Shown here one piece after another: positions 1 to 12,670 of a stretch of DNA of 64,000 nucleotides. Numbering within the stretch: the first letter of the stretch is position 1; each line of letters starts with the position of its first letter. Below the pieces are notes generated by a model. It was not told the DNA's origin. It saw nothing but the letters and a program-made list of their open reading frames with translations, and made no database searches. The translations under genes and the position numbers were made by a program. This DNA comes from Bombus terrestris (Eukaryota > Arthropoda > Insecta > Hymenoptera > Apidae), in NCBI RefSeq assembly GCF_910591885.1, contig NW_025963597.1, positions 186,001-250,000 of the forward strand, read 5' to 3'.

Positions 1-220
1 GTCCAACGGTGTCCAACGGTGTCCAACGGTGTCCCACGTTGTCCCACGTTGTCCCACGTTGTCCCACGGTGTCCAACGATGTCCAACGGTGTCCCACGTT
101 GTCCCACGTTGTCCCACGTTGTCCCACGTTGTCCCACGATGTCCCACGTTGTCCCACGTTGTCCCACGTTGTCCCACGTTGTCCCACGTTGTCCCACGTT
201 GTCCCACGGTGTCCAACGAT

Positions 221-1270
221 GCCCAACGGTGTCCCACGTTGTCCAACGGTGTCCCACGTTGTCCCACGTTGTCCCACGTTGTCCCACGTTGTCCCACGAT
301 GTCCCACGTTGTCCCACGTTGTCCCACGTTGTCCCACGTTGTCCCACGTTGTCCCACGGTGTCCAACGATGTCCAACGGTGTCCCACGTTGTCCAACGGT
401 GTCCCACGTTGTCCCACGTTGTCCCACGTTGTCCCACGTTGTCCCACGATGTCCCACGGTGTCCAACGATGTCCAACGGTGTCCCACGGTGTCCCACGGT
501 GTCCCACGTTGTCCCACGTTGTCCCACGTTGTCCCACGTTGTCCCACGATGTCCCACGTTGTCCAACGATGTCCAACGGTGTCCCACGTTGTCCCACGTT
601 GTCCTACGTTGTCCCACGTTGTCCCACGTTGTCCCACGTTGTCCCACGTTGTCCCACGTTGTCCCACGTTGTCCCACGTTGTCCCACGGTGTCCAACGAT
701 GTCCAGCGGTGTCCCACGTTGTCCCACGTTGTCCCACGTTGTCCCACGTTGTCCAACGATGTCCCACGTTGTCCCACGTTGTCCCACGTTGTCCCACGTT
801 GTCCCACGTTGTCCCACGTTGTCCCACGTTGTCCCACGTTGTCCCACGTTGTCCCACGGTGTCCAACGATGCCCAACGGTGTCCCACGTTGTCCAACGGT
901 GTCCCACGTTGTCCCACGTTGTCCCACGTTGTCCCACGTTGTCCCACGATGTCCCACGTTGTCCCACGTTGTCCCACGTTGTCCCACGTTGTCCCACGTT
1001 GTCCCACGGTGTGCAACGATGTCCAACGGTGTCCCACGTTGTCCAACGGTGTCCCACGTTGTCCCACGTTGTCCCACGTTGTCCCACGTTGTCCCACGAT
1101 GTCCCACGGTGTCCAACGATGTCCAACGGTGTCCAACGGTGTCCCACGGTGTCCCACGTTGTCCCACGTTGTCCCACGTTGTCCCACGTTGTCCCACGAT
1201 GTCCCACGTTGTCCAACGATGTCCAACGGTGTCCCACGTTGTCCCACGTTGTCCTACGTTGTCCCACGTT
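221..1270 (+). repeat. Internal duplication, offset 650 bp
   Basis: The rare unit GCCCAACGGT at 221 recurs at 871, and GTCCTACGTT at 601 recurs at 1,251, both at an offset of 650 bp (65 units), with the units between in the same order. Alignment is lost soon after, because GTCCAGCGGT at 701 matches 1,361 at 660 bp, a one-unit expansion. The spans are about 221-620 and 871-1,270. Confidence 0.7.
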
Positions 1271-2650
1271 GTCCCACGTTGTCCCACGTTGTCCCACGTT
1301 GTCCCACGTTGTCCCACGTTGTCCCACGTTGTCCCACGTTGTCCCACGGTGTCCAACGATGTCCAGCGGTGTCCAACGGTGTCCCACGTTGTCCCACGAT
1401 GTCCCACGTTGTCCAACGATGTCCAACGATGTCCAACGGTGTCCCACGTTGTCCCACGTTGTCCCACGTTGTCCCACGTTGTCCCACGTTGTCCCACGTT
1501 GTCCCACGTTGTCCCACGGTGTCCAACGGTGTCCAACGATGTCCAGCGGTGTCCAACGGTGTCCCACGGTGTCCAACGGTGTCCAACGGTGTCCCACGGT
1601 GTCCCACGTTGTCCAACGATGTCCAACGATGTCCAACGATGTCCAACGGTGTCCAACGGTGTCCCACGGTGTCCAACGGTGTCCCACGTTGTCCCACGTT
1701 GTCCCACGTTGTCCCACGTTGTCCCACGTTGTCCCACGTTGTCCCACGTTGTCCCACGGTGTCCAACGGTGTCCAACGATGTCCAACGGTGTCCAACGGT
1801 GTCCCACGTTGTCCCACGTTGTCCCACGGTGTCCAACGATGTCCAACGGTGTCCCACGTTGTCCCACGTTGTCCCACGTTGTCCCACGTTGTCCCACGTT
1901 GTCCCACGTTGTTCCATGGTTTCCCACGTTGTCCCACGTTGTCCCACGTTGTCCCACGTTGTCCCACGGTGTCCAACGATGCCCAACGGTGTCCCACGTT
2001 GTCCAACGGTGTCCCACGTTGTCCCACGTTGTCCCACGTTGTCCCACGTTGTCCCACGATGTCCCACGTTGTCCCACGTTGTCCCACGTTGTCCCACGTT
2101 GTCCCACGTTGTCCCAAGGTGTCCAACGATGTCCAACGGTGTCCCACGTTGTCCAACGGTGTCCCACGTTGTCCCACGTTGTCCCACGTTGTCCCACGTT
2201 GTCCCACGATGTCCCACGGTGTCCAACGATGTCCAACGGTGTCCAACGGTGTCCCACGGTGTCCCACGTTGTCCCACGTTGTCCCACGTTGTCCCACGTT
2301 GTCCCACGATGTCCCACGTTGTCCAACGATGTCCAACGGTGTCCCACGTTGTCCCACGTTGTCCTACGTTGTCCCACGTTGTCCCACGTTGTCCCACGTT
2401 GTCCCACGTTGTCCCACGTTGTCCCACGTTATCCCACGTTGTCCCACGTTGTCCCACGGTGTCCAACGATGTCCAGCGGTGTCCAACGGTGTCCCACGTT
2501 GTCCCACGATGTCCCACGTTGTCCAACGATGTCCAACGATGTCCAACGGTGTCCCACGTTGTCCCACGTTGTCCCACGTTGTCCCACGTTGTCCCACGTT
2601 GTCCCACGGTGTCCAACGGTGTCCAACGATGTCCAGCGGTGTCCAACGGT
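841..2650 (+). repeat. Internal duplication, offset 1,110 bp
   Basis: Markers repeat at a 1,110-bp offset: GCCCAACGGT 871/1,981, GTCCTACGTT 1,251/2,361, GTCCAGCGGT 1,361/2,471. At the right end GTCCAGCGGT 1,541/2,631 has shifted to 1,090 bp, so two units differ. The copies carry private substitutions: GTGCAACGAT at 1,011 in the first, and GTCCCAAGGT at 2,111 and ATCCCACGTT at 2,431 in the second. Confidence 0.7.
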
Positions 2651-4789
2651 GTCCCACGGTGTCCAACGGTGTCCAACGGTGTCCCACGGTGTCCCACGTT
2701 GTCCAACGATGTCCAACGATGTCCAACGATGTCCAACGGTGTCCAACGGTGTCCCACGGTGTCCAACGGTGTCCCACGTTGTCCCACGTTGTCCCACGTT
2801 GTCCCACGTTGTCCCACGTTGTCCCACGGTGTCCAACGGTGTCCAACGATGTCCAACGGTGTCCAACGGTGTCCCACGTTGTCCCACGTTGTCCCACGTT
2901 GTCCCACGTTGTCCCACGATGTCCCACGTTGTCCAACGATGTCCAACGGTGTCCCACGTTGTCCCACGTTGTCCTACGTTGTCCCACGTTGTCCCACGTT
3001 GTCCCACGTTGTCCCACGTTGTCCCACGTTTTCCCACGGTGTCCAACGGTGTCCCACGTTGTCCCACGTTGTCCCACGTTGTCCCACGTTGTCCCACGTT
3101 GTCCCACGTTGTCCCACGTTGTTCCATGGTTTCCCACGTTGTCCCACGTTGTCCCACGTTGTCCCACGTTGTCCCACGGTGTCCAACGGTGTCCAACGAT
3201 GTCCAACGGTGTCCAACGGTGTCCCACGTTGTCCCACGTTGTCCCACGTTGTCCCACGGTGTCCAACGATGTCCAACGGTGTCCCACGTTGCCCCACGTT
3301 GTCCCACGTTGTCCCACGTTGTCCCACGATGTCCCACGTTGTCCCACGTTGTCCCACGATGTCCAACGGTGTCCAACGGTGTCCCACGGTGTCCCACGTT
3401 GTCCCACGTTGTCCCACGTTGTCCCACGTTGTCCCACGATGTCCCACGTTGTCCAACGATGTCCAACGGTGTCGCACGTTGTCCCACGTTGTCCCACGGT
3501 GTCCAACGATGTCCAACGGTGTCCCACGTTGTCCCACGTTGTCCCACGTTGTCCCACGTTGTTCCATGGTTTCCCACGTTGTCCCACGTTGTCCCACGTT
3601 GTCCCACGGTGTCCAACGATGTCCAACGGTGTCCCACGTTGTCCCACGCTGTCCCACGTTGTCCCACGTTGTCCAACGGTGTCCCACGTTGTCCCACGTT
3701 GTCCCACGGTGTCCAACGATGTCCAACGGTGTCCAACGGTGTCCAACGGTGTCCAACGATGTCCAACGATGTCCAACGGTGTCCCACGGTGTCCAACGAT
3801 GTCCAACGGTGTCCCACGTTGTCCAACGGTGTCCCACGTTGTCCCACGTTGTCCCACGTTGTCCCACGTTGTCCCACGATGTCCCACGGTGTCCCACGTT
3901 GTCCCACGTTGTCCTACGTTGTCCCACGTTGTCCCACGTTGTCCCACGTTGTCCCACGTTGTCCCACGTTGTCCCACGTTGTCCCACGTTGTCCCACGTT
4001 GTCCCACGGTGTCCAACGATGTCCAGCGGTGTCCAACGGTGTCCCACGGTGTCCAACGGTGTCCAACGGTGTCCCACGGTGTCCCACGTTGTCCCACGTT
4101 GTCCCACGTTGTCCCACGATGTCCCACGTTGTCCTACGTTGTCCCACGTTGTCCCACGTTGTCCCACGTTGTCCCACGTTGTCCCACGTTGTCCCACGTT
4201 GTCCCACGTTGTCCCACGTTGTCCCACGGTGTCCAACGATGTCCAGCGGTGTCCAACGGTGTCCCGCGTTGTCCCACGATGTCCCACGTTGTCCAACGAT
4301 GTCCAACGATGTCCAACGGTGTCCCACGTTGTCCCACGTTGTCCCACGTTGTCCCACGTTGTCCCACGTTGTCCCACGTTGTCCCACGTTGTCCCACGGT
4401 GTCCAACGGTGTCCAACGATGTCCAGCGGTGTCCAACGGTGTCCCACGGTGTCCAACGGTGTCCAACGGTGTCCCACGGTGTCCCACGTTGTCCAACGAT
4501 GTCCAACGATGTCCAACGGTGTCCCACGTTGTCCAACGGTGTCCCACGTTGTCCCACGTTGTCCCACGTTGTCCCACGTTGTCCCACGATGTCCCACGTT
4601 GTCCCACGTTGTCCCACGTTGTCCCACGTTGTCCCACGTTGTCCCACGGTGTCCAACGATGTCCAACGGTGTCCCACGTTGTCCAACGGTGTCCCACGTT
4701 GTCCCACGTTGTCCCACGTTGTCCCACGTTGTCCCACGATGTCCCACGGTGTCCAACGATGTCCAACGGTGTCCAACGGTGTCCCACGT

Positions 4790-7700
4790 TGTCCCACGTT
4801 GTCCCACGTTGTCCCACGTTGTCCCACGTTGTCCCACGTTGTCCCACGTTGTCCCACGTTGTCCCACGTTGTCCCACGTTGTCCCACGTTGTCCCACGTT
4901 GTCCCACGGTGTCCAACGATGTCCAGCGGTGTCCAACGGTGTCCCACGGTGTCCAACGGTGTCCAACGGTGTCCCACGGTGTCCAACGGTGTCCCACGTT
5001 GTCCCACGTTGTCCCACGTTGTCCCACGTTGTCCCACGTTGTCCCACGTTGTCCCACGTTGTCCCACGGTGTCCAACGGTGTCCAACGATGTCCAACGGT
5101 GTCCAACGGTGTCCCACGTTGTCCCACGTTGTCCCACGTTGTCCCACGTTGTCCCACGATGTCCCACGTTGTCCAAGGATGTCCAACGGTGTCCCACGTT
5201 GTCCCACGTTGTCCTACGTTGTCCCACGTTGTCCCACGTTGTCCCACGTTGTCCCACGTTGTCCCACGGTGTCCAACGGTGTCCAACGATGTCCAACGGT
5301 GTCCAACGGTGTCCCACGTTGTCCCACGTTGTCCCACGTTGTCCCACGTTGTCCCACGGTGTCCAACGATGTCCAACGGTGTCCCACGTTGTCCCACGTT
5401 GTCCCACCTTGTCCCACGTTGTCCCACGTTGTCCCACGTTGTCCCACGTTGTCCCACGTTGTCCCACGTTGTCCCACGTTGTCCCACGTTGTCCCACGTT
5501 GTCCCACGTTGTCCCACGTTGTCCCACGTTGTCCCACGTTGTCCCACGTTGTCCCACGGAGTCCAACGGTGTCCAACGATGTCCAACGGTGTCCATCGGT
5601 GTCCCACGATGTCCACCGATGTCCAACGGTGTCCAACGGTGTCCAACGGTGTCCAACGGTGTCCAACGATGTCCAACGATGTCCAACGATCTCCAACGGT
5701 GTCCAGCGGTGTCCCACGGTGTCCAACGGTGTCCCACGTTGACCCACGTTGTCCCACGTTGTCCCACGTTGTCCCACGTTGTCCCACGTTGTCCCACGTT
5801 GTCCCACGGTGTCCAACGGTGTCCAACGATGTCCAACGGTGTCCAACGGTGTCCCACGTTGTCCCACGTTGTCCCACGGTGTCCAACGATGTCCAACGGT
5901 GTCCCACGTTGTCCCACGTTGTCCCACGTTGTCCCACGGTGTCCAACGATGTCCAACGGTGTCCAACGGTGTCCCACGGTGTCCCACGTTGTCCCACGTT
6001 GTCCCACGGTGTCCAACGATGTCCAACGGTGTCCCACGTTGTCCCACGTTGTCCCACGTTGTCCCACGTTGTCCCACGTTGTCCCACGTTGTCCCACGTT
6101 GTCCCACGTTGTCCCACGTTGTCCCACGGTGTCCAAAGATGTCCAACGGTGTCCAACGGTGTCCCACGTTGTCCCACGTTGTCCCACGGTGTCCAACGAT
6201 GTCCAACGGTGTCCAACGGTGTCCCACGGTGTCCCACGTTGTCCCACGTTGTCCCACGGTGTCCAACGGTGTCCCACGTTGTCCCACGTTGTCCCACGTT
6301 GTCCCACGTTGTCCCACGTTGTCCCACGTTGTCCCACGTTGTCCCACGTTGTCCCACGTTGTCCCACGATGTCCCACGTTGTCCAACGATGTCCAACGGT
6401 GTCCCACGTTGTCCCACGTTGTCCTACGTTGTCCCACGTTGTCCCACGTTGTCCCACGTTGTCCCACGTTGTCCCACGTTGTCCCACGTTGTCCCACGTT
6501 GTCCCACGGTGTCCAACGGTGTTCAGCGATGTCCAACGGTGTCCAACGGTGTCCCACGTTGCCCCACGTTGTCCCACGTTGTCCCACGTTGTCCCACGGT
6601 GTCCAACGATGTCCAACGGTGTCCCACGTTGTCCCACGTTGTCCCACGTTGTCCCACGTTGTCCCACGTTGTCCCACGTTGTCCCACGTTGTCCCACGTT
6701 GTCCCACGTTGTCCCACGTTGTCCCACGTTGTCCCACGTTGTCCCACGTTGTCCCACGGTGTCCAACGGTGTCCAACGATGTCCAACGGTGTCCAACGGT
6801 GTCCCACGATGTCCACCGATGTCCAACGGTGTCCAACGGTGTCCAACGGTGTCCAACGGTGTCCAACGATGTCCCACGTTGTCCCACGTTGTCCCACGTT
6901 GTCCCACGTTGTCCCACGTTGTCCCACGTTGTCCCACGTTGTCCCACGTTGTCCCACGGTGTCCAACGATGTCCAACGATGTCCAACGGTGTCCCACGGT
7001 GTCCCACGTTGTCCCACGTTGTCCCACGTTGTCCCACGGTGTCCAACGGTGTCCAACGATGTCCAACGGTGTCCAACGGTGTCCCACGGTGTCCAACGGT
7101 GTCCCACGTTGTCCCACGTTGTCCCACGTTGTCCCACGTTGTCCCACGTTGTCCCACGTTGTCCCACGTTGTCCCACGGTGTCCAACGGTGTCCAACGAT
7201 GTCCAACGGTGTCCAACGGTGTCCCACGTTGTCCCACGTTGTCCCACGGTGTCCAACGATGTCCAACGGTGTCCCACGTTGTCCCACGTTGTCCCACGTT
7301 GTCCCACGTTGTTCCATGGTTTCCCACGTTGTCCCACGTTGTCCCACGTTGTCCCACGTTGTCCCACGTTGTCCAACGGTGTCCCACGGTGTCCAACGGT
7401 GTCCCACGTTGTCCCACGTTGTCCCACGTTGTCCCACGTTGTCCCACGTTGTCCCACGTTGTCCCACGTTGTCCCACGTTGTCCCACGTTGTCCCACGGT
7501 GTCCAACGGTGTCCAACGATGTCCAACGGTGTCCAACGGTGTCCCACGATGTCCACCGATGTCCAACGGTGTCCAACGGTGTCCAACGGTGTCCCACGTT
7601 GTCCCACGTTGTCCCACGTTGTCCCACGTTGTCCCACGTTGTCCCACGGTGTCCCACGGTGTCCAACGATGTCCAACGGTGTCCAACGGTGTCCCACGTT

Positions 7701-9000
7701 GTCCCACGTTGTCCCACGTTGTCCCACGTTGTCCCACGATGTCCCACGTTGTCCAACGATGTCCAACGGTGTCCCACGTTGTCCCACGTTGTCCTACGTT
7801 GTCCCACGTTGTCCCACGTTGTCCCACGTTGTCCCACGTTGTCCCACGTTGTCCCACGTTGTCCCACGTTTTCCCACGGTGTCCAACGGTGTCCCACGTT
7901 GTCCCACGTTGTCCCACGTTGTCCCACGTTGTCCCACGTTGTCCCACGTTGTCCCACGTTGTTCCATGGTTTCCCACGTTGTCCCACGTTGTCCCACGTT
8001 GTCCCACGTTGTCCCACGGTGTCCAACGGTGTCCAACGATGTCCAACGGTGTCCAACGGTGTCCCACGTTGTCCCACGTTGTCCCACGTTGTCCCACGGT
8101 GTCCAACGATGTCCAACGGTGTCCCACGTTGTCCCACGTTGTCCCACGGTGTCCCACGTTGTCCCACGATGTCCCGCGTTGTCCCACGTTGTCCCACGAT
8201 GTCCAACGGTGTCCAACGGTGTCCCACGGTGTCCCACGTTGTCCCACGTTGTCCCACGTTGTCCCACGTTGTCCCACGATGTCCCACGTTGTCCAACGAT
8301 GTCCAACGGTGTCGCACGTTGTCCCACGTTGTCCCACGGTGTCCAACGATGTCCAACGGTGTCCCACGTTGTCCCACGTTGTCCCACGTTGTCCCACGTT
8401 GTTCCATGGTTTCCCACGTTGTCCCACGTTGTCCCACGTTGTCCCACGGTGTCCAACGATGTCCAACGGTGTCCCACGTTGTCCCACGTTGTCCCACGTT
8501 GTCCCACGTTGTCCAACGGTGTCCCACGTTGTCCCACGTTGTCCCACGGTGTCCAACGATGTCCAACGGTGTCCAACGGTGTCCAACGGTGTCCAACGAT
8601 GTCCAACGATGTCCAACGGTGTCCCACGGTGTCCAACGATGTCCAACGGTGTCCCACGTTGTCCAACGGTGTCCCACGTTGTCCAACGGTGTCCCACGTT
8701 GTCCCACGTTGTCCCACGTTGTCCCACGTTGTCCCACGATGTCCCACGGTGTCCAACGATGTCCAACGGTGTCCAACGATGTCCAACGGTGTCCCACGTT
8801 GTCCCACGTTGGCCTACGTTGTCCCACGTTGTCCCACGTTGTCCCACGTTGTCCCACGTTGTCCCACGTTGTCCCACGTTGTCCCACGTTGTCCCACGTT
8901 GTCCCACGGTGTCCAACGATGTCCAGCGGTGTCCAACGGTGTCCCACGGTGTCCAACGGTGTCCAACGGTGTCCCACGGTGTCCCACGTTGTCCCACGTT
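4790..9000 (+). repeat. Macro-repeat copy M1
   Basis: This copy aligns with 13,310-17,510 at an offset of 8,520 bp up to about 8,660, then 8,500 bp after a two-unit length difference. Shared rare units include GTCCAGCGGT (4,921/13,441), GTCCTACGTT (5,211/13,731), GTCCCACCTT (5,401/13,921), GTCCCACGGA (5,551/14,071), GTCCATCGGT (5,591/14,111), CTCCAACGGT (5,691/14,211), GACCCACGTT (5,731/14,251), GTCCAAAGAT (6,131/14,651) and GCCCCACGTT (6,561/15,081). GGCCTACGTT at 8,811 matches 17,311. It also aligns with 9,150-12,670 at 3,990-4,000 bp. Confidence 0.85.
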
Positions 9001-9149
9001 GTCCCACGTTGTCCCACGTTGTCCCACGTTGTCCCACGTTGTCCCACGTTGTCCCACGGTGTCCAACGGTGTCCAACGATGTCCAACGGTGTCCAACGGT
9101 GTCCCACGTTGTCCCACGTTGTCCCACGTTGTCCCACGTTGTCCCACGA

Positions 9150-12100
9150 TGTCCCACGTTGTCCAACGATGTCCAACGGTGTCCCACGTTGTCCCACGTT
9201 GTCCTACGTTGTCCCACGTTGTCCCACGTTGTCCCACGTTGTCCCACGTTGTCCCACGGTGTCCAACGGTGTCCAACGATGTCCAACGGTGTCCAACGGT
9301 GTCCCACGTTGTCCCACGTTGTCCCACGTTGTCCCACGTTGTCCCACGGTGTCCAACGATGTCCAACGGTGTCCCACGTTGTCCCACGTTGTCCCACCTT
9401 GTCCCACGTTGTCCCACGTTGTCCCACGTTGTCCCACGTTGTCCCACGTTGTCCCACGTTGTCCCACGTTGTCCCACGTTGTCCCACGTTGTCCCACGTT
9501 GTCCCACGTTGTCCCACGTTGTCCCACGTTGTCCCACGTTGTCCCACGGAGTCCAACGGTGTCCAACGATGTCCAACGGTGTCCATCGGTGTCCCACGAT
9601 GTCCACCGATGTCCAACGGTGTCCAACGGTGTCCAACGGTGTCCAACGGTGTCCAACGATGTCCAACGATGTCCAACGATCTCCAACGGTGTCCAGCGGT
9701 GTCCCACGGTGTCCAACGGTGTCCCACGTTGACCCACGTTGTCCCACGTTGTCCCACGTTGTCCCACGTTGTCCCACGTTGTCCCACGTTGTCCCACGGT
9801 GTCCAACGGTGTCCAACGATGTCCAACGGTGTCCAACGGTGTCCCACGTTGTCCCACGTTGTCCCACGGTGTCCAACGATGTCCAACGGTGTCCCACGTT
9901 GTCCCACGTTGTCCCACGTTGTCCCACGGTGTCCAACGATGTCCAACGGTGTCCAACGGTGTCCCACGGTGTCCCACGTTGTCCCACGTTGTCCCACGGT
10001 GTCCAACGATGTCCAACGGTGTCCCACGTTGTCCCACGTTGTCCCACGTTGTCCCACGTTGTCCCACGTTGTCCCACGTTGTCCCACGTTGTCCCACGTT
10101 GTCCCACGTTGTCCCACGGTGTCCAACGATGTCCAACGGTGTCCAACGGTGTCCCACGTTGTCCCACGTTGTCCCACGGTGTCCAACGATGTCCAACGGT
10201 GTCCAACGGTGTCCCACGGTGTCCCACGTTGTCCCACGTTGTCCCACGGTGTCCAACGGTGTCCCACGTTGTCCCACGTTGTCCCACGTTGTCCCACGTT
10301 GTCCCACGTTGTCCCACGTTGTCCCACGTTGTCCCACGTTGTCCCACGTTGTCCCACGATGTCCCACGTTGTCCAACGATGTCCAACGGTGTCCCACGTT
10401 GTCCCACGTTGTCCTACGTTGTCCCACGTTGTCCCACGTTGTCCCACGTTGTCCCACGTTGTCCCACGTTGTCCCACGTTGTCCCACGTTGTCCCACGTT
10501 GTCCCACGGTGTCCAACGGTGTTCAGCGATGTCCAACGGTGTCCAACGGTGTCCCACGTTGCCCCACGTTGTCCCACGTTGTCCCACGTTGTCCCACGGT
10601 GTCCAACGATGTCCAACGGTGTCCCACGTTGTCCCACGTTGTCCCACGTTGTCCCACGTTGTCCCACGTTGTCCCACGTTGTCCCACGTTGTCCCACGTT
10701 GTCCCACGTTGTCCCACGTTGTCCCACGTTGTCCCACGTTGTCCCACGTTGTCCCACGGTGTCCAACGGTGTCCAACGATGTCCAACGGTGTCCAACGGT
10801 GTCCCACGATGTCCACCGATGTCCAACGGTGTCCAACGGTGTCCAACGGTGTCCAACGGTGTCCAACGATGTCCCACGTTGTCCCACGTTGTCCCACGTT
10901 GTCCCACGTTGTCCCACGTTGTCCCACGTTGTCCCACGTTGTCCCACGTTGTCCCACGGTGTCCAACGGTGTCCAACGATGTCCAACGGTGTCCAACGGT
11001 GTCCCACGTTGTCCCACGTTGTCCCACGTTGTCCCACGGTGTCCAACGGTGTCCAACGATGTCCCACGGTGTCCAACGGTGTCCCACGGTGTCCAACGGT
11101 GTCCCACGTTGTCCCACGTTGTCCCACGTTGTCCCACGTTGTCCCACGTTGTCCCACGTTGTCCCACGTTGTCCCACGGTGTCCAACGGTGTCCAACGAT
11201 GTCCAACGGTGTCCAACGGTGTCCCACGTTGTCCCACGTTGTCCCACGGTGTCCAACGATGTCCAACGGTGTCCCACGTTGTCCCACGTTGTCCCACGTT
11301 GTCCCACGTTGTTCCATGGTTTCCCACGTTGTCCCACGTTGTCCCACGTTGTCCCACGTTGTCCCACGTTGTCCAACGGTGTCCCACGGTGTCCAACGGT
11401 GTCCCACGTTGTCCCACGTTGTCCCACGTTGTCCCACGTTGTCCCACGTTGTCCCACGATGTCCCACGTTGTCCCACGTTGTCCCACGTTGTCCCACGGT
11501 GTCCAACGGTGTCCAACGATGTCCAACGGTGTCCAACGGTGTCCCACGATGTCCAACGATGTCCAACGGTGTCCAACGGTGTCCAACGGTGTCCCACGTT
11601 GTCCCACGTTGTCCCACGTTGTCCCACGTTGTCCCACGTTGTCCCACGGTGTCCAACGGTGTCCAACGATGTCCAACGGTGTCCAACGGTGTCCCACGTT
11701 GTCCCACGTTGTCCCACGTTGTCCCACGTTGTCCCACGATGTCCCACGTTGTCCAACGATGTCCAACGGTGTCCCACGTTGTCCCACGTTGTCCTACGTT
11801 GTCCCACGTTGTCCCACGTTGTCCCACGTTGTCCCACGTTGTCCCACGTTGTCCCACGTTGTCCCACGTTTTCCCACGGTGTCCAACGGTGTCCCACGTT
11901 GTCCCACGTTGTCCCACGTTGTCCCACGTTGTCCCACGTTGTCCCACGTTGTCCCACGTTGTTCCATGGTTTCCCACGTTGTCCCACGTTGTCCCACGTT
12001 GTCCCACGTTGTCCCACGGTGTCCAACGGTGTCCAACGATGTCCAACGGTGTCCAACGGTGTCCCACGTTGTCCCACGTTGTCCCACGTTGTCCCACGGT

Positions 12101-12670
12101 GTCCAACGATGTCCAACGGTGTCCCACGTTGTCCCACGTTGTCCCACGTTGTCCCACGTTGTCCCACGATGTCCCGCGTTGTCCCACGTTGTCCCACGAT
12201 GTCCAACGGTGTCCAACGGTGTCCCACGGTGTCCCACGTTGTCCCACGTTGTCCCACGTTGTCCCACGTTGTCCCACGATGTCCCACGTTGTCCAACGAT
12301 GTCCAACGGTGTCGCACGTTGTCCCACGTTGTCCCACGGTGTCCAACGATGTCCAACGGTGTCCCACGTTGTCCCACGTTGTCCCACGTTGTCCCACGTT
12401 GTTCCATGGTTTCCCACGTTGTCCCACGTTGTCCCACGTTGTCCCACGGTGTCCAACGATGTCCAACGGTGTCCCACGTTGTCCCACGTTGTCCCACGTT
12501 GTCCCACGTTGTCCAACGGTGTCCCACGTTGTCCCACGTTGTCCCACGGTGTCCAACGATGTCCAACGGTGTCCAACGGTGTCCAACGGTGTCCAACGAT
12601 GTCCAACGATGTCCAACGGTGTCCCACGGTGTCCAACGATGTCCAACGGTGTCCCACGTTGTCCAACGGT
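9150..12670 (+). repeat. Macro-repeat copy M2
   Basis: This copy aligns with 5,160-8,670 at 3,990 bp, becoming 4,000 bp after a one-unit expansion between about 10,411 and 10,521. Shared markers are GTCCCACCTT 9,391, GTCCCACGGA 9,541, GTCCATCGGT 9,581, CTCCAACGGT 9,681, GACCCACGTT 9,721, GTTCAGCGAT 10,521, GCCCCACGTT 10,561, and GTTCCATGGT at 11,311, 11,961 and 12,401. It carries GTCCAACGAT where M1 and M3 carry GTCCAAAGAT, which separates it from those two copies. Confidence 0.85.

Noticed and set aside
1911..1930. GTTCCATGGT as a regulatory or insertion site because of the CCATGG palindrome
   Set aside because: It is a substituted repeat unit copied with its surroundings, with no insertion or target duplication.
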